DNA from: a virus
Virus record (IMG/VR): IMGVR_UViG_3300050821_007542
Coordinates: 1 to 63,818 of that record
Strand: one strand, 5' to 3'
Length of the DNA: 63,818 nucleotides
A model generated the notes under the pieces. That model made no database searches, was not told the origin of the DNA, and saw nothing but the letters and a program-made list of their open reading frames with translations. Shown one piece after another: positions 57,554 to 63,818 of this stretch. The number at the start of each line of letters is the position of its first letter. Position 1 is the stretch's first letter. The position numbers and the translations under genes were made by a program.

Positions 57554-57802
57554 ATGCTCACTCTATTCTCGTCCCTAGTCCTGCTACAGCACCAGATCGG
57601 CTTCTTCGGTCATGAAGGTGCGGTCTGGGCGTTCATCGGCTTCCTGGTCACGGTCGTCATCATCGCCATCCTATTCAAGATCATGAACCTCGCTCTACCG
57701 GCCCTGGGTGTCACAGAGCCGTGGGTGTCGATCATATTCTGGTTCGCGGTCCTGCTGTGTGTGCTGGTATTCGTCAACTACTCGTTCGGCGGGTGGTTCT
57801 AG
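57554..57802 (+). CDS. Small multi-pass membrane protein
   Basis: The ATG at 57554 follows GGAGGA and gives 82 residues. Hydrophobic helices lie at about 2-12, 20-41 (AVWAFIGFLVTVVIIAILF) and 55-75 (VSIIFWFAVLLCVLVFVNY). It is the first gene of the rightward operon. A holin-like or host membrane-modifying role is possible. Family not recognised. Confidence 0.6.
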   Translation: MLTLFSSLVLLQHQIGFFGHEGAVWAFIGFLVTVVIIAILFKIMNLALPALGVTEPWVSIIFWFAVLLCVLVFVNYSFGGWF

Positions 57803-57806
57803 CGGG

Positions 57807-57851
57807 ACGGTCACATAGTCGAATCGCAGCCACTGTGGCTGTTACAACCGT
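57807..57851 (+). other. Nested hairpin after the membrane gene
   Basis: ACGGT (57807-57811) pairs with ACCGT (57847-57851), enclosing CAGCC (57827-57831) with GGCTG (57837-57841). No U-run follows, so it is not a simple terminator. It may stabilise the 3' end of the membrane gene's transcript or attenuate read-through before the next promoter. Confidence 0.35.
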
Positions 57852-57899
57852 GTCACGTCCGGAGTCACCTACTCTAGGCCGTCCATCCTCACTATCCAC

Positions 57900-57929
57900 T
57901 TGACCTACAAGTGTCGGGTGTGCTACATA
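57900..57929 (+). promoter_or_regulatory. Probable promoter for the packaging-head operon
   Basis: TTGACC (57900-57905) is followed after 18 bases by TACATA (57924-57929), preceded by TGC to form an extended -10. It lies about 50 bases before the ATG at 57978, from which genes run to the portal and beyond. It is the best-formed promoter in the window apart from those near 7.86 and 52.5 kb. Confidence 0.5.
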
Positions 57930-57977
57930 CGCTACCTATCTCTGCCGATGACTGGCAGACTTAGGAGGATAGCCTAC

Positions 57978-58370
57978 ATGTTCCAGCGCAGCGACAATCC
58001 AACCAGTATTCCAGGTGGTGGTGGTCTTATGGGAGCACCGGGTCTGGCACCAGATGTTCGCGAGGAAGCTCTCATGAAGGCCCACTATGCCGCGCAGAAT
58101 GAGGCTCAGGCGCAGCGACCATCTCAGCTTCAATCCGTCTCGTCACGTCATGGCGAGTCTATGGCGCACCTTGCGAAGCGACTGGACATACTCGCGCAAA
58201 GGTTGCAGCCCTTGCTGCGACCGTCGTCCCCTGTCGGCGCGGGAACACAAGCCGGACGACCACCTGAATCACCAATGGCCCCTCTCGCCGCCGCACTCAG
58301 TCAGGTCGTCGACGAAGTAGACCGCATGAACATGCTGGTCGAGGACCTTCTCGGGCGCATTGAAATCTAG
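57978..58370 (+). CDS. Small helical protein
   Basis: The ATG at 57978 has AGGAGGA upstream. The 130-residue product has a Gly-rich start (NPTSIPGGGGLMGAPGL), a charged central helix (GESMAHLAKRLDILAQRLQP) and a C-terminal helix (LSQVVDEVDRMNMLVEDLLG). It is the first gene after the proposed promoter. Family not recognised. Confidence 0.55.
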   Translation: MFQRSDNPTSIPGGGGLMGAPGLAPDVREEALMKAHYAAQNEAQAQRPSQLQSVSSRHGESMAHLAKRLDILAQRLQPLLRPSSPVGAGTQAGRPPESPMAPLAAALSQVVDEVDRMNMLVEDLLGRIEI

Positions 58371-58380
58371 CGGTCTAGAG

Positions 58381-58992
58381 ATGCCGACCTTCACATTCCA
58401 AACGCGCCGACCCTTACCTGATACAGCGCAGGAGATGCAGGACCGTATCAAGCACCTGTTCGCGATCCGGGACGAGCTTGATAAGGAGCTGGAGTCGCTG
58501 ATGGGCCGACGGGACACCTTCGAGGCTGCGCGACCGTGGCATTGTGTGCGCTGTAGCTACGAATGGCGCTCCCGGCTCCCGCATCGCCCGCGTCAGTGCC
58601 CGAAGTGTAAGTCCAAGAGATTCGACACGCCGCCACTCTACACGTACCAGGAGCTGGTGGCGAGGAAGGCGGCGAAGGGGAAGTTACCACTGGTCGAGAC
58701 CGTCGTCCAGCCGGCGCCGCTCGCGCACTCTGTCCTCTCGCGTCAGGTCCCTCAGATAACTGCGCCCTTGGAGGAGGAACCGGTCACGTCTATCGCGCTT
58801 ACGCCGCCTCCGGTCCTACCACAGACGACGATGACCTTGCGTGAGCGGCTGGCGCAGATTCGCAGCAGCGCACCTACTCCCAAACAAGAGCAGTCGGCGT
58901 CGGCGGCGACTCAGGAGGAGCCTGTCGTTCTGGACTCCGTATCCGAAGATGAGCTGGTCGAAGCGATCAATGGAGATCTCGATGCTACTTAA
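58381..58992 (+). CDS. Zinc-ribbon protein
   Basis: The ATG at 58381 gives 203 residues. After a helix (about 25-45), WHCVRCSYEWRSR (about 58-70) and CPKCKSKRFDTP (about 79-90) make a zinc ribbon of the same spacing as at 49645. The C-terminal half is Pro/Gln-rich with a final acidic helix. It overlaps the next gene by 11 bases. DNA binding near packaging is possible. Family not recognised. Confidence 0.6.
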   Translation: MPTFTFQTRRPLPDTAQEMQDRIKHLFAIRDELDKELESLMGRRDTFEAARPWHCVRCSYEWRSRLPHRPRQCPKCKSKRFDTPPLYTYQELVARKAAKGKLPLVETVVQPAPLAHSVLSRQVPQITAPLEEEPVTSIALTPPPVLPQTTMTLRERLAQIRSSAPTPKQEQSASAATQEEPVVLDSVSEDELVEAINGDLDAT

Positions 58993-59341
58993 AGTGACGC
59001 CCCGCCTCGAGGAGCGTATCAACGCACGCTGGCAGGTCTGGCATCCATGGGTCCTCATAGCAGCGCGAAAGCGACTCCCGTTCGTCGCCCTCGATCTATC
59101 ACTCGGCTCGGCGCGGCAACTGCACCGGGTCCGGTACCTCGACGCGCTGCAGCATCGTCTACCGGAGCGTGTCCTGCTGCGACGGTCCCTCGATGACCCG
59201 CGGCTCCATCAAGACGAATACCGCATCAAGTTGGAGGAGGCGCTCCGACGCTCTACCCTCCACCGCGGCAAGCAAAAAGGTGTGCGACGGACGCACAAGG
59301 AAATCCTGAAAGGACTATCGAATGTCACCCACGACGTCTGA
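58982..59341 (+). CDS. Small basic protein
   Basis: The ATG at 58982 gives 119 residues, very rich in Arg, Leu and His (TPRLEERINARWQVWHPW, RLPERVLLRRSLDDPRLHQ). The ending is strongly basic (KQKGVRRTHKEIL). It overlaps both neighbours (11 and 20 bases). A nucleic-acid-binding role in packaging is possible. Family not recognised. Confidence 0.5.
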   Translation: MLLKVTPRLEERINARWQVWHPWVLIAARKRLPFVALDLSLGSARQLHRVRYLDALQHRLPERVLLRRSLDDPRLHQDEYRIKLEEALRRSTLHRGKQKGVRRTHKEILKGLSNVTHDV

Positions 59342-59789
59342 GAAAGTGGTCAACAAGCCCCTCACGGGAAGCGAGCTGAAGGGATACCTGCTGTCGATCT
59401 GCCAGCGACTTCTGGACGCGGAAGGTCTCCTGTCCGAGCATATCGCCTTCGGGAAGGTCTCGGGGACGGTCAAGCTCACCCTCAAACTTGAGAACGCCTA
59501 CTTCCCCGAGTCGGTCACCTCCATCGAGTTCGCGAAGGAGGACCCAAACGCGCCCGTCACAGGCGAGAATGAGTTCGGTCAACAAACGGCGTCGTGGACG
59601 ATGGACAATCCCAATGCGGAGCGCGTCCGGCTGGGCCTTCCAGTCCCGGTCGAAACGAAGCAGCTCGACGGCACGAAGCAGATCGAGCATATCCTCTATC
59701 CGGCGGACGCGATCCAGGACCTGCCAGAGCAGCAGGTCGAGGTGAAGGACACGACGGTCGAGGGGAAGCGGGAGCTGGGCCTGCCATGA
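59322..59789 (+). CDS. Small hypothetical protein
   Basis: This 155-residue protein has a helical start (LTGSELKGYLLSICQRLLDA) and then beta-rich content (VSGTVKLTLKLENAYFPESV). It ends acidic. It overlaps the preceding gene and, by ATGA, the next. Family not recognised; it lies in the packaging region. Confidence 0.55.
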   Translation: MSPTTSEKVVNKPLTGSELKGYLLSICQRLLDAEGLLSEHIAFGKVSGTVKLTLKLENAYFPESVTSIEFAKEDPNAPVTGENEFGQQTASWTMDNPNAERVRLGLPVPVETKQLDGTKQIEHILYPADAIQDLPEQQVEVKDTTVEGKRELGLP

Positions 59790-59995
59790 CCCCGCATCCA
59801 ATCTCGTTGGTGGACATCATCCTCGGAGTCCTGATCGCGGACGGTCTCCTCTACGCGCTCCGCGCTGGACTCCATCTCGTGTCACGCCGAAGGAACAACA
59901 AGGTGGTGGCGCAGCGGGTAGAGTCGATGCGCCCCGCCGCTCTCGACTCGTACCGCGTCCGTCAGGAGCGCGACCCTCATGCGCCTCTTGGATGA
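59786..59995 (+). CDS. Small membrane protein
   Basis: The ATG at 59786 overlaps the previous stop and gives 69 residues with one membrane helix (ISLVDIILGVLIADGLLYAL) and a basic C-terminal half. It overlaps the next gene by 17 bases. Family not recognised. Confidence 0.5.
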   Translation: MTPHPISLVDIILGVLIADGLLYALRAGLHLVSRRRNNKVVAQRVESMRPAALDSYRVRQERDPHAPLG

Positions 59996-60212
59996 AGCGA
60001 AGACATTCTTCTGGCTGCGACGGCTTACACTCGCAGTCGAGCGCCAAGCCGACTCACTCGACCGACTCGTCAAGTTGGCTGAAGCGGACGCGCAGCATCC
60101 GCGCCCTCTAGTCAAGAAGGCCGAAGTGGGTCTGATGGACCCGGATGAGGTCACCAAGCAATGGCTGCGGCACATGGAAGCGGATAGGGACGGGATTGAG
60201 CTAGACGACTGA
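59979..60212 (+). CDS. Small helical protein
   Basis: This 77-residue protein starts MRLLDEAKTFFWLRRLTLAV and is helical with mixed charge (ERQADSLDRLVKLAEADAQH). Its stop is one base from the next ATG. Family not recognised; operon position suggests a packaging helper. Confidence 0.5.
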   Translation: MRLLDEAKTFFWLRRLTLAVERQADSLDRLVKLAEADAQHPRPLVKKAEVGLMDPDEVTKQWLRHMEADRDGIELDD

Positions 60213-60213
60213 C

Positions 60214-60888
60214 ATGATAACGAAACGGCTGGCCTGCAAGAAGCTTGGCATCGTCTACAACTCCTACCTGTCGGTCCCGCAGATCACCCCGCTCCTCTCG
60301 GACATCCTCTCAGGGCTGGCTGAACGGTCCCTTCCCGTCGACCCTTACTATTACCTGAACGCATCAGGCGACCCGGACGCGCGCGCTCTCCTGAAGGTCT
60401 ACCACGCAGCGTGGAAGCAGGTCCGGGACATCCTCCCCTTGGAAGCGTTCTGCGTCGCGGCCGGAGTCGAGCCATCCTCCATCCTCGACTCCATCGTCAA
60501 CTCCATCGCGCGCCTGAACGCACTGAATGCAGCGGTCAAACTGAGCGCGTCGCAGCCAGAGGTAGTCCAGACAACGATTGAGGCAGCGCGTGACGTGACC
60601 AATGGCCACAAGGACCGCCGCCTCCACATGCAGGTCTCGGGGCTGATGCCGATGCCCAAAGGTAGCAAGACCGTCATCCAGGTCAACACGAACGCATCCG
60701 CTACCTCGGCGCCGGTCCAGCAGGCTATCGTCGTCCCCGCGCCGGCCCCCGAGCAGACTGTGCGACGGTTGTCAGAGCGACTCCATTCGGTGAAGGGAGC
60801 GCTCCCTGCGACGGCGGAGTCCTTACCTGTGGGACCGTCCATGACGCAGCAGCGTGTCGAGGATGCCGTGCTTGTGGAAGAGGACTGA
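60214..60888 (+). CDS. Terminase small subunit (putative)
   Basis: This 224-residue protein lies three bases before the large terminase, the usual place of the small subunit. Residues about 70-135 are helical (DARALLKVYHAAWKQVRDIL, then SILDSIVNSIARLNALNAAV). The C-terminal third is Pro/Ala-rich. An HTH cannot be confirmed by eye. The assignment is mainly positional. Confidence 0.5.
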   Translation: MITKRLACKKLGIVYNSYLSVPQITPLLSDILSGLAERSLPVDPYYYLNASGDPDARALLKVYHAAWKQVRDILPLEAFCVAAGVEPSSILDSIVNSIARLNALNAAVKLSASQPEVVQTTIEAARDVTNGHKDRRLHMQVSGLMPMPKGSKTVIQVNTNASATSAPVQQAIVVPAPAPEQTVRRLSERLHSVKGALPATAESLPVGPSMTQQRVEDAVLVEED

Positions 60889-60891
60889 CCC

Positions 60892-63138
60892 GTGTATGCC
60901 CCCTCCCGCGTCGCCCAGCGCATCGACGAAGCCCAACGAGAGTTCGGGATCACCCTTGAGTATCACTCCATCGCGGACGTCGAAGCCTTCGAGGACCATC
61001 TCAAGCGCCACAACATGTACACGCTCGACCAGAACGGTGCACCGTCCGGCACCCAACAGTTGACGCAGTTCGAGCATGACTGGATCCTGAACGAGCAATT
61101 ACTGGTCAGCTGCGACGCTCGCTACGCCCTGACCCGCTACTGCTACCTCAAGGACGACGACAACTTCATCCATCGGTTCGACTTCCGGGTCCCGCAGCGG
61201 ATCTTCTTCGACATCATCTCGGACCTGGAGGCGTCCGGTCGCACCCTAGAGTTCATCATCCTCAAGGCGCGCCAGCTCGGCATGTCCACCCTCGTCGAAC
61301 TCCTCATCGGACTCCGGATCATCTTCGGCTACGGTGTCAACGCCGTCATCGGCTCCGCCGACCAGACCAAGACCGCCGAGATGGCGCGGATGATATTCCT
61401 CCTCTACTCCTACCTCCCTATATGGCTCCGTCCTCAACATACCCGCAAGGTGGAGTCCGACCGCGGACTCCTCGCCTTCGGTCACTCTCAGACCTCGGTA
61501 TCGTTCCAGCACGGTGCGCAGATGTCGGGAATCGCGCGCGGCACCACGCCCACGATCTACCATCTCAGCGAGGTCGCGACCTACACCGACGCGGAGAACC
61601 AGATCGAATCCTCCCTCCTCCGCGCCGTCCACGCCTCCCCGAACGTCTTCGGCGCACTTGAATCCTCCGGCGAAGGTGACAAGGGCTGGTGGCCTGATCG
61701 CTGGCGCTCCTCTCGGGACTTCTGGGCGAAGCGCGCTGCCCGACACTGCCCGCTATTCCTCCCGTGGTTCTGCGGGGTCGAAATGTACCCGAAGCGGCAA
61801 TGGATTGACTACGACTTCCCGATGCCTTCGGACTGGCGGCCCAACCAAGACACCCGCCAGCACGTCGCCAAGTGCGAACTCTACGTCGAATCTACGCCTG
61901 CGTTGAAGAAGCACCTGTTGGAGGACCAGCGCCGACGCAACGTCTACCTCGGCCCGACCTGGCGAATGCCGATCGAGCAACAATGGTTCTGGGAGTTCGG
62001 CCACGAAGAAGCCAAGCGCGGCGGGACAACCGGTAAGTGGTACCAAGAGATGTGCGCCGACGATGAAGAAGCGCTGCAACGGTCGATAACGTCAGTGTTT
62101 GGTCATCAGGTCATCCAAGAGATCGAATCTAGGCGCGAGAAGGTAGTGGACATGTTCTGCATCGTCGGACAGTCGATCGAAGCAGACCACGAGCCGCCCT
62201 CGGAGTATATCGACTACGCCCGCGAACGTATCCCTGTCCGCTATACCAATATCCGCGAAGAGTCCTACAGGTGGGAGCTGGTCCCGCTCCTCGAACGTCA
62301 GATCCAGCCGAATGTGAAGGACCCAGGGACGGCGACCGGGATCCTATTCATCTGGGCGCATCCACAGCCTGGTGTCCGGTACAGTATCGGCGTCGACACA
62401 GCAGCGGGTCAGGGTGAGGACTCGACCGCAATCAGCGTCTGGGCCATCGGTCGCAGCGACGACGACCCGGATACACAGGTGGCAGAGTTTGCGAGTGCCT
62501 ACGTCAACCACGTCGAAGCCTTCGCCTTCGTCCTCGCCATCGCCGCCTACTACAAGACCTATATGGATCCTCTAGCCACCCGCTGGAAGGAACCCTACGT
62601 CTCCATCGAACAATTAGCGTCGGTCGGCGACGTGGCCCAGCTCCAGATGGCCAAGATGGGCTACTCCAACTTCCACATGATGAGTCGCTACGACGACAAG
62701 AACCCGCAACGGTCGAAGAAGATGGCCCGCAAGCGCGGATGGTTCACCAACACCTGGTCCCGCCAGATCCTGACGACCTACTTCGTCAACTGCGCCCGGA
62801 ATCTCTGGCTGACGGTCAACTCTCCGTGGCTACTTGAGGAGATGAAGACCTTCGAGGCCAAGGTGACGGCGACCGGTCGTCCTAAGTTGGAGCACGAAGA
62901 GGGCAAGCATGACGACCGTGTCTTCGCCGCGGCGATGGCGTGCTTCTGCCCGCATGACCTTGAAGCGATGGCGGGACGGTCGAAGAAGCGTCCAGTGAAC
63001 CCGTCGGTCCTGCCGCCCCTGAACCTCCAGCCCAGCCGTCCCAGCAACGTGTTCTCCCCGCGCGACCTCCGACAAACAGAGATTGCAACCGTCGACGATT
63101 TAGCGTATGAAATGGACCAGATGGAAAGGTACCGCTAA
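60892..63138 (+). CDS. terL: Terminase large subunit
   Basis: The GTG at 60892 gives 748 residues. EFIILKARQLGMSTLVELLI (about 120-139) is the terminase Walker A variant, and IYHLSEVATYTDAEN the likely Walker B. The nuclease half holds YSIGVDTAAGQGEDSTAISV (about 495-514) with the catalytic Asp and KHDDRVFAAAMACF (about 664-677) with a second acidic site. It cuts and pumps DNA into the head through the portal. It is followed by a small gene and the portal. Confidence 0.9.
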   Translation: MYAPSRVAQRIDEAQREFGITLEYHSIADVEAFEDHLKRHNMYTLDQNGAPSGTQQLTQFEHDWILNEQLLVSCDARYALTRYCYLKDDDNFIHRFDFRVPQRIFFDIISDLEASGRTLEFIILKARQLGMSTLVELLIGLRIIFGYGVNAVIGSADQTKTAEMARMIFLLYSYLPIWLRPQHTRKVESDRGLLAFGHSQTSVSFQHGAQMSGIARGTTPTIYHLSEVATYTDAENQIESSLLRAVHASPNVFGALESSGEGDKGWWPDRWRSSRDFWAKRAARHCPLFLPWFCGVEMYPKRQWIDYDFPMPSDWRPNQDTRQHVAKCELYVESTPALKKHLLEDQRRRNVYLGPTWRMPIEQQWFWEFGHEEAKRGGTTGKWYQEMCADDEEALQRSITSVFGHQVIQEIESRREKVVDMFCIVGQSIEADHEPPSEYIDYARERIPVRYTNIREESYRWELVPLLERQIQPNVKDPGTATGILFIWAHPQPGVRYSIGVDTAAGQGEDSTAISVWAIGRSDDDPDTQVAEFASAYVNHVEAFAFVLAIAAYYKTYMDPLATRWKEPYVSIEQLASVGDVAQLQMAKMGYSNFHMMSRYDDKNPQRSKKMARKRGWFTNTWSRQILTTYFVNCARNLWLTVNSPWLLEEMKTFEAKVTATGRPKLEHEEGKHDDRVFAAAMACFCPHDLEAMAGRSKKRPVNPSVLPPLNLQPSRPSNVFSPRDLRQTEIATVDDLAYEMDQMERYR

Positions 63139-63142
63139 TACT

Positions 63143-63592
63143 ATGCGCAAGCCTGGAACCGTAGCGCCACTCGTGTACTTTCGTTACCCGAACGGTCATC
63201 TGACTCTCGCCCCCTTCACCGACTGTCCTACCCCCGACGGTGCCATTCGCGAAGAGGTCGACACGCTCATCTCCATCGACAAGGTAGTCGACATCCTCCG
63301 GCGACAGGAAGCCGATGCCGCGCAGCGCGAGATGCGCTACGACATGGCGCTGACGAAGCAGCGCGAGCAGGAGATACGGGACAGGATCTACCAACGTATA
63401 AGTTCGAGCGCGACGACTGAGTACGAGCGGGAGTTTCTGCGACTGTATGTCCAGCTACGGGACGAACGGAAGCGGGAGCTGTACCGTCAGCGATTCATGG
63501 AAGCGCAGTGGTACCTGCACGCGCGCGAGAATGACCTCGGTGACCGAGAAGCGGACAAGGAAATGGTCAACCTTGACAAGGTGAATTTCTAG
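63143..63592 (+). CDS. Small charged helical protein between terminase and portal
   Basis: The ATG at 63143 gives 149 residues. After a short N-terminal beta region, residues 55-145 are a highly charged helix (DVILRR-type start, then QREMRYDMALTKQREQEIRD and RFMEAQWYLHARENDL). Its stop abuts the portal ATG. It may be a portal-associated or packaging accessory protein. Family not recognised. Confidence 0.55.
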   Translation: MRKPGTVAPLVYFRYPNGHLTLAPFTDCPTPDGAIREEVDTLISIDKVVDILRRQEADAAQREMRYDMALTKQREQEIRDRIYQRISSSATTEYEREFLRLYVQLRDERKRELYRQRFMEAQWYLHARENDLGDREADKEMVNLDKVNF

Positions 63593-63818
63593 ATGGCTGA
63601 AAAGCTCTCCTTCAAGTCATGGCAACTTCCGCCGCAGGCCGTCCCTGAATCCGACCGCATCGGCTGGCTCGACGACGCCACCGGCGACGGACTCGCATGG
63701 CTCAAGTCGCAGCGCGGGTTCAAGGACTTCCGCAAGGCGCTGGACACGATATCGGGGATGGACACACAGCCGACCTACGCAGCGTCGTACCGGAGCCGCG
63801 TAAATCCCAATCGACTCA
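63593..63818 (+). CDS. Portal protein, 5' part
   Basis: The ATG at 63593 follows the previous stop directly (TAGATG). The first 75 codons are here (AEKLSFKSWQLPPQAVPESD, then WLDDATGDGLAWLKSQRGF); the frame continues at base 2 of the window to the stop at 1945. The overlap with the left end is exact, with no frameshift at the junction. Confidence 0.85.
   Translation, partial: MAEKLSFKSWQLPPQAVPESDRIGWLDDATGDGLAWLKSQRGFKDFRKALDTISGMDTQPTYAASYRSRVNPNRL
63721..63818. repeat. Terminal direct repeat, right copy
   Basis: Identical to bases 1-98. Removing one copy restores an intact 690-codon portal gene. Confidence 0.95.

Noticed and set aside
63721-63818. Physical terminal repeat used in packaging
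   Set aside because: The repeat lies inside the portal gene and has the size of an assembler overlap. A real packaging repeat cannot be shown from the sequence.

Overview
The window is a complete or nearly complete genome of a tailed double-stranded DNA bacteriophage. The last 98 bases (63721-63818) are identical to the first 98 (1-98), so the contig closes into a circle of 63,720 bp; the opening lies inside the portal gene. No integrase, excisionase, lysogeny repressor, RNA polymerase or canonical tRNA was recognised. There is no tape-measure or sheath gene, and the tail genes look like adaptor, tubular and nozzle proteins, so a short-tailed (podovirus-like) particle is most likely. Several proteins carry domains typical of Acidobacteriota and similar soil bacteria: a PEP-CTERM sorting tail, choice-of-anchor-D and pectate-lyase-like secreted domains, and DUF6496. 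An acidobacterial host is therefore a reasonable inference, but not proven.

The right end (57.5-63.8 kb, plus strand) is the packaging and head entry point: small membrane and helical proteins, a zinc-ribbon protein, a putative small terminase, the large terminase and the portal. Through the junction this runs on into head genes (1.9-7.4 kb: small basic proteins, scaffold, major capsid, decoration-like proteins, head-tail adaptor). An HNH endonuclease gene then separates the adaptor from a seven-gene glycan cassette (7.9-13.1 kb: two GT9-like and two other glycosyltransferase-like proteins, two methyltransferases, a cupin) whose genes overlap end to end. Next come fibres, small lysine-rich proteins and tail proteins (13.1-31.6 kb), ejection or internal proteins (32-36 kb), a RecB/Cas4-like protein, and membrane and lysis genes (37.2-39.4 kb, ending in a converging M15-type endolysin).

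The minus-strand block (39.5-52.4 kb) is the replication and recombination module: UDG-exonuclease-DNA polymerase I fusion, SF1 helicase, putative ssDNA-binding and Sak4-like ATPases, a sigma-region-4-like protein, a DpdA-like 7-deazaguanine DNA transglycosylase and a RecB/Cas4-like nuclease. One plus-strand gene, an AAA+ ATPase (52.6-53.8 kb), sits alone; its ribosome binding site is built into a perfect 9+9 bp pseudoknot inside a 29-codon leader ORF. A second minus-strand block (53.9-56.9 kb) holds small early-type genes, including a PEP-CTERM protein. Between the blocks running left and right is a 630-base gene-free stretch (56.92-57.55 kb) with an AT-rich island and many inverted repeats, the best candidate for early promoters or a replication origin.

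The most unusual signals are: the leader-ORF/pseudoknot switch at 52.5-52.63 kb; two adjacent multi-arm RNA folds at 47.43-47.58 kb; a run of tail-fibre-type proteins that all begin with Sec or lipoprotein signal peptides; a phage-encoded PEP-CTERM protein; the glycan cassette embedded among virion genes; and DpdA without the genes that make its precursor.
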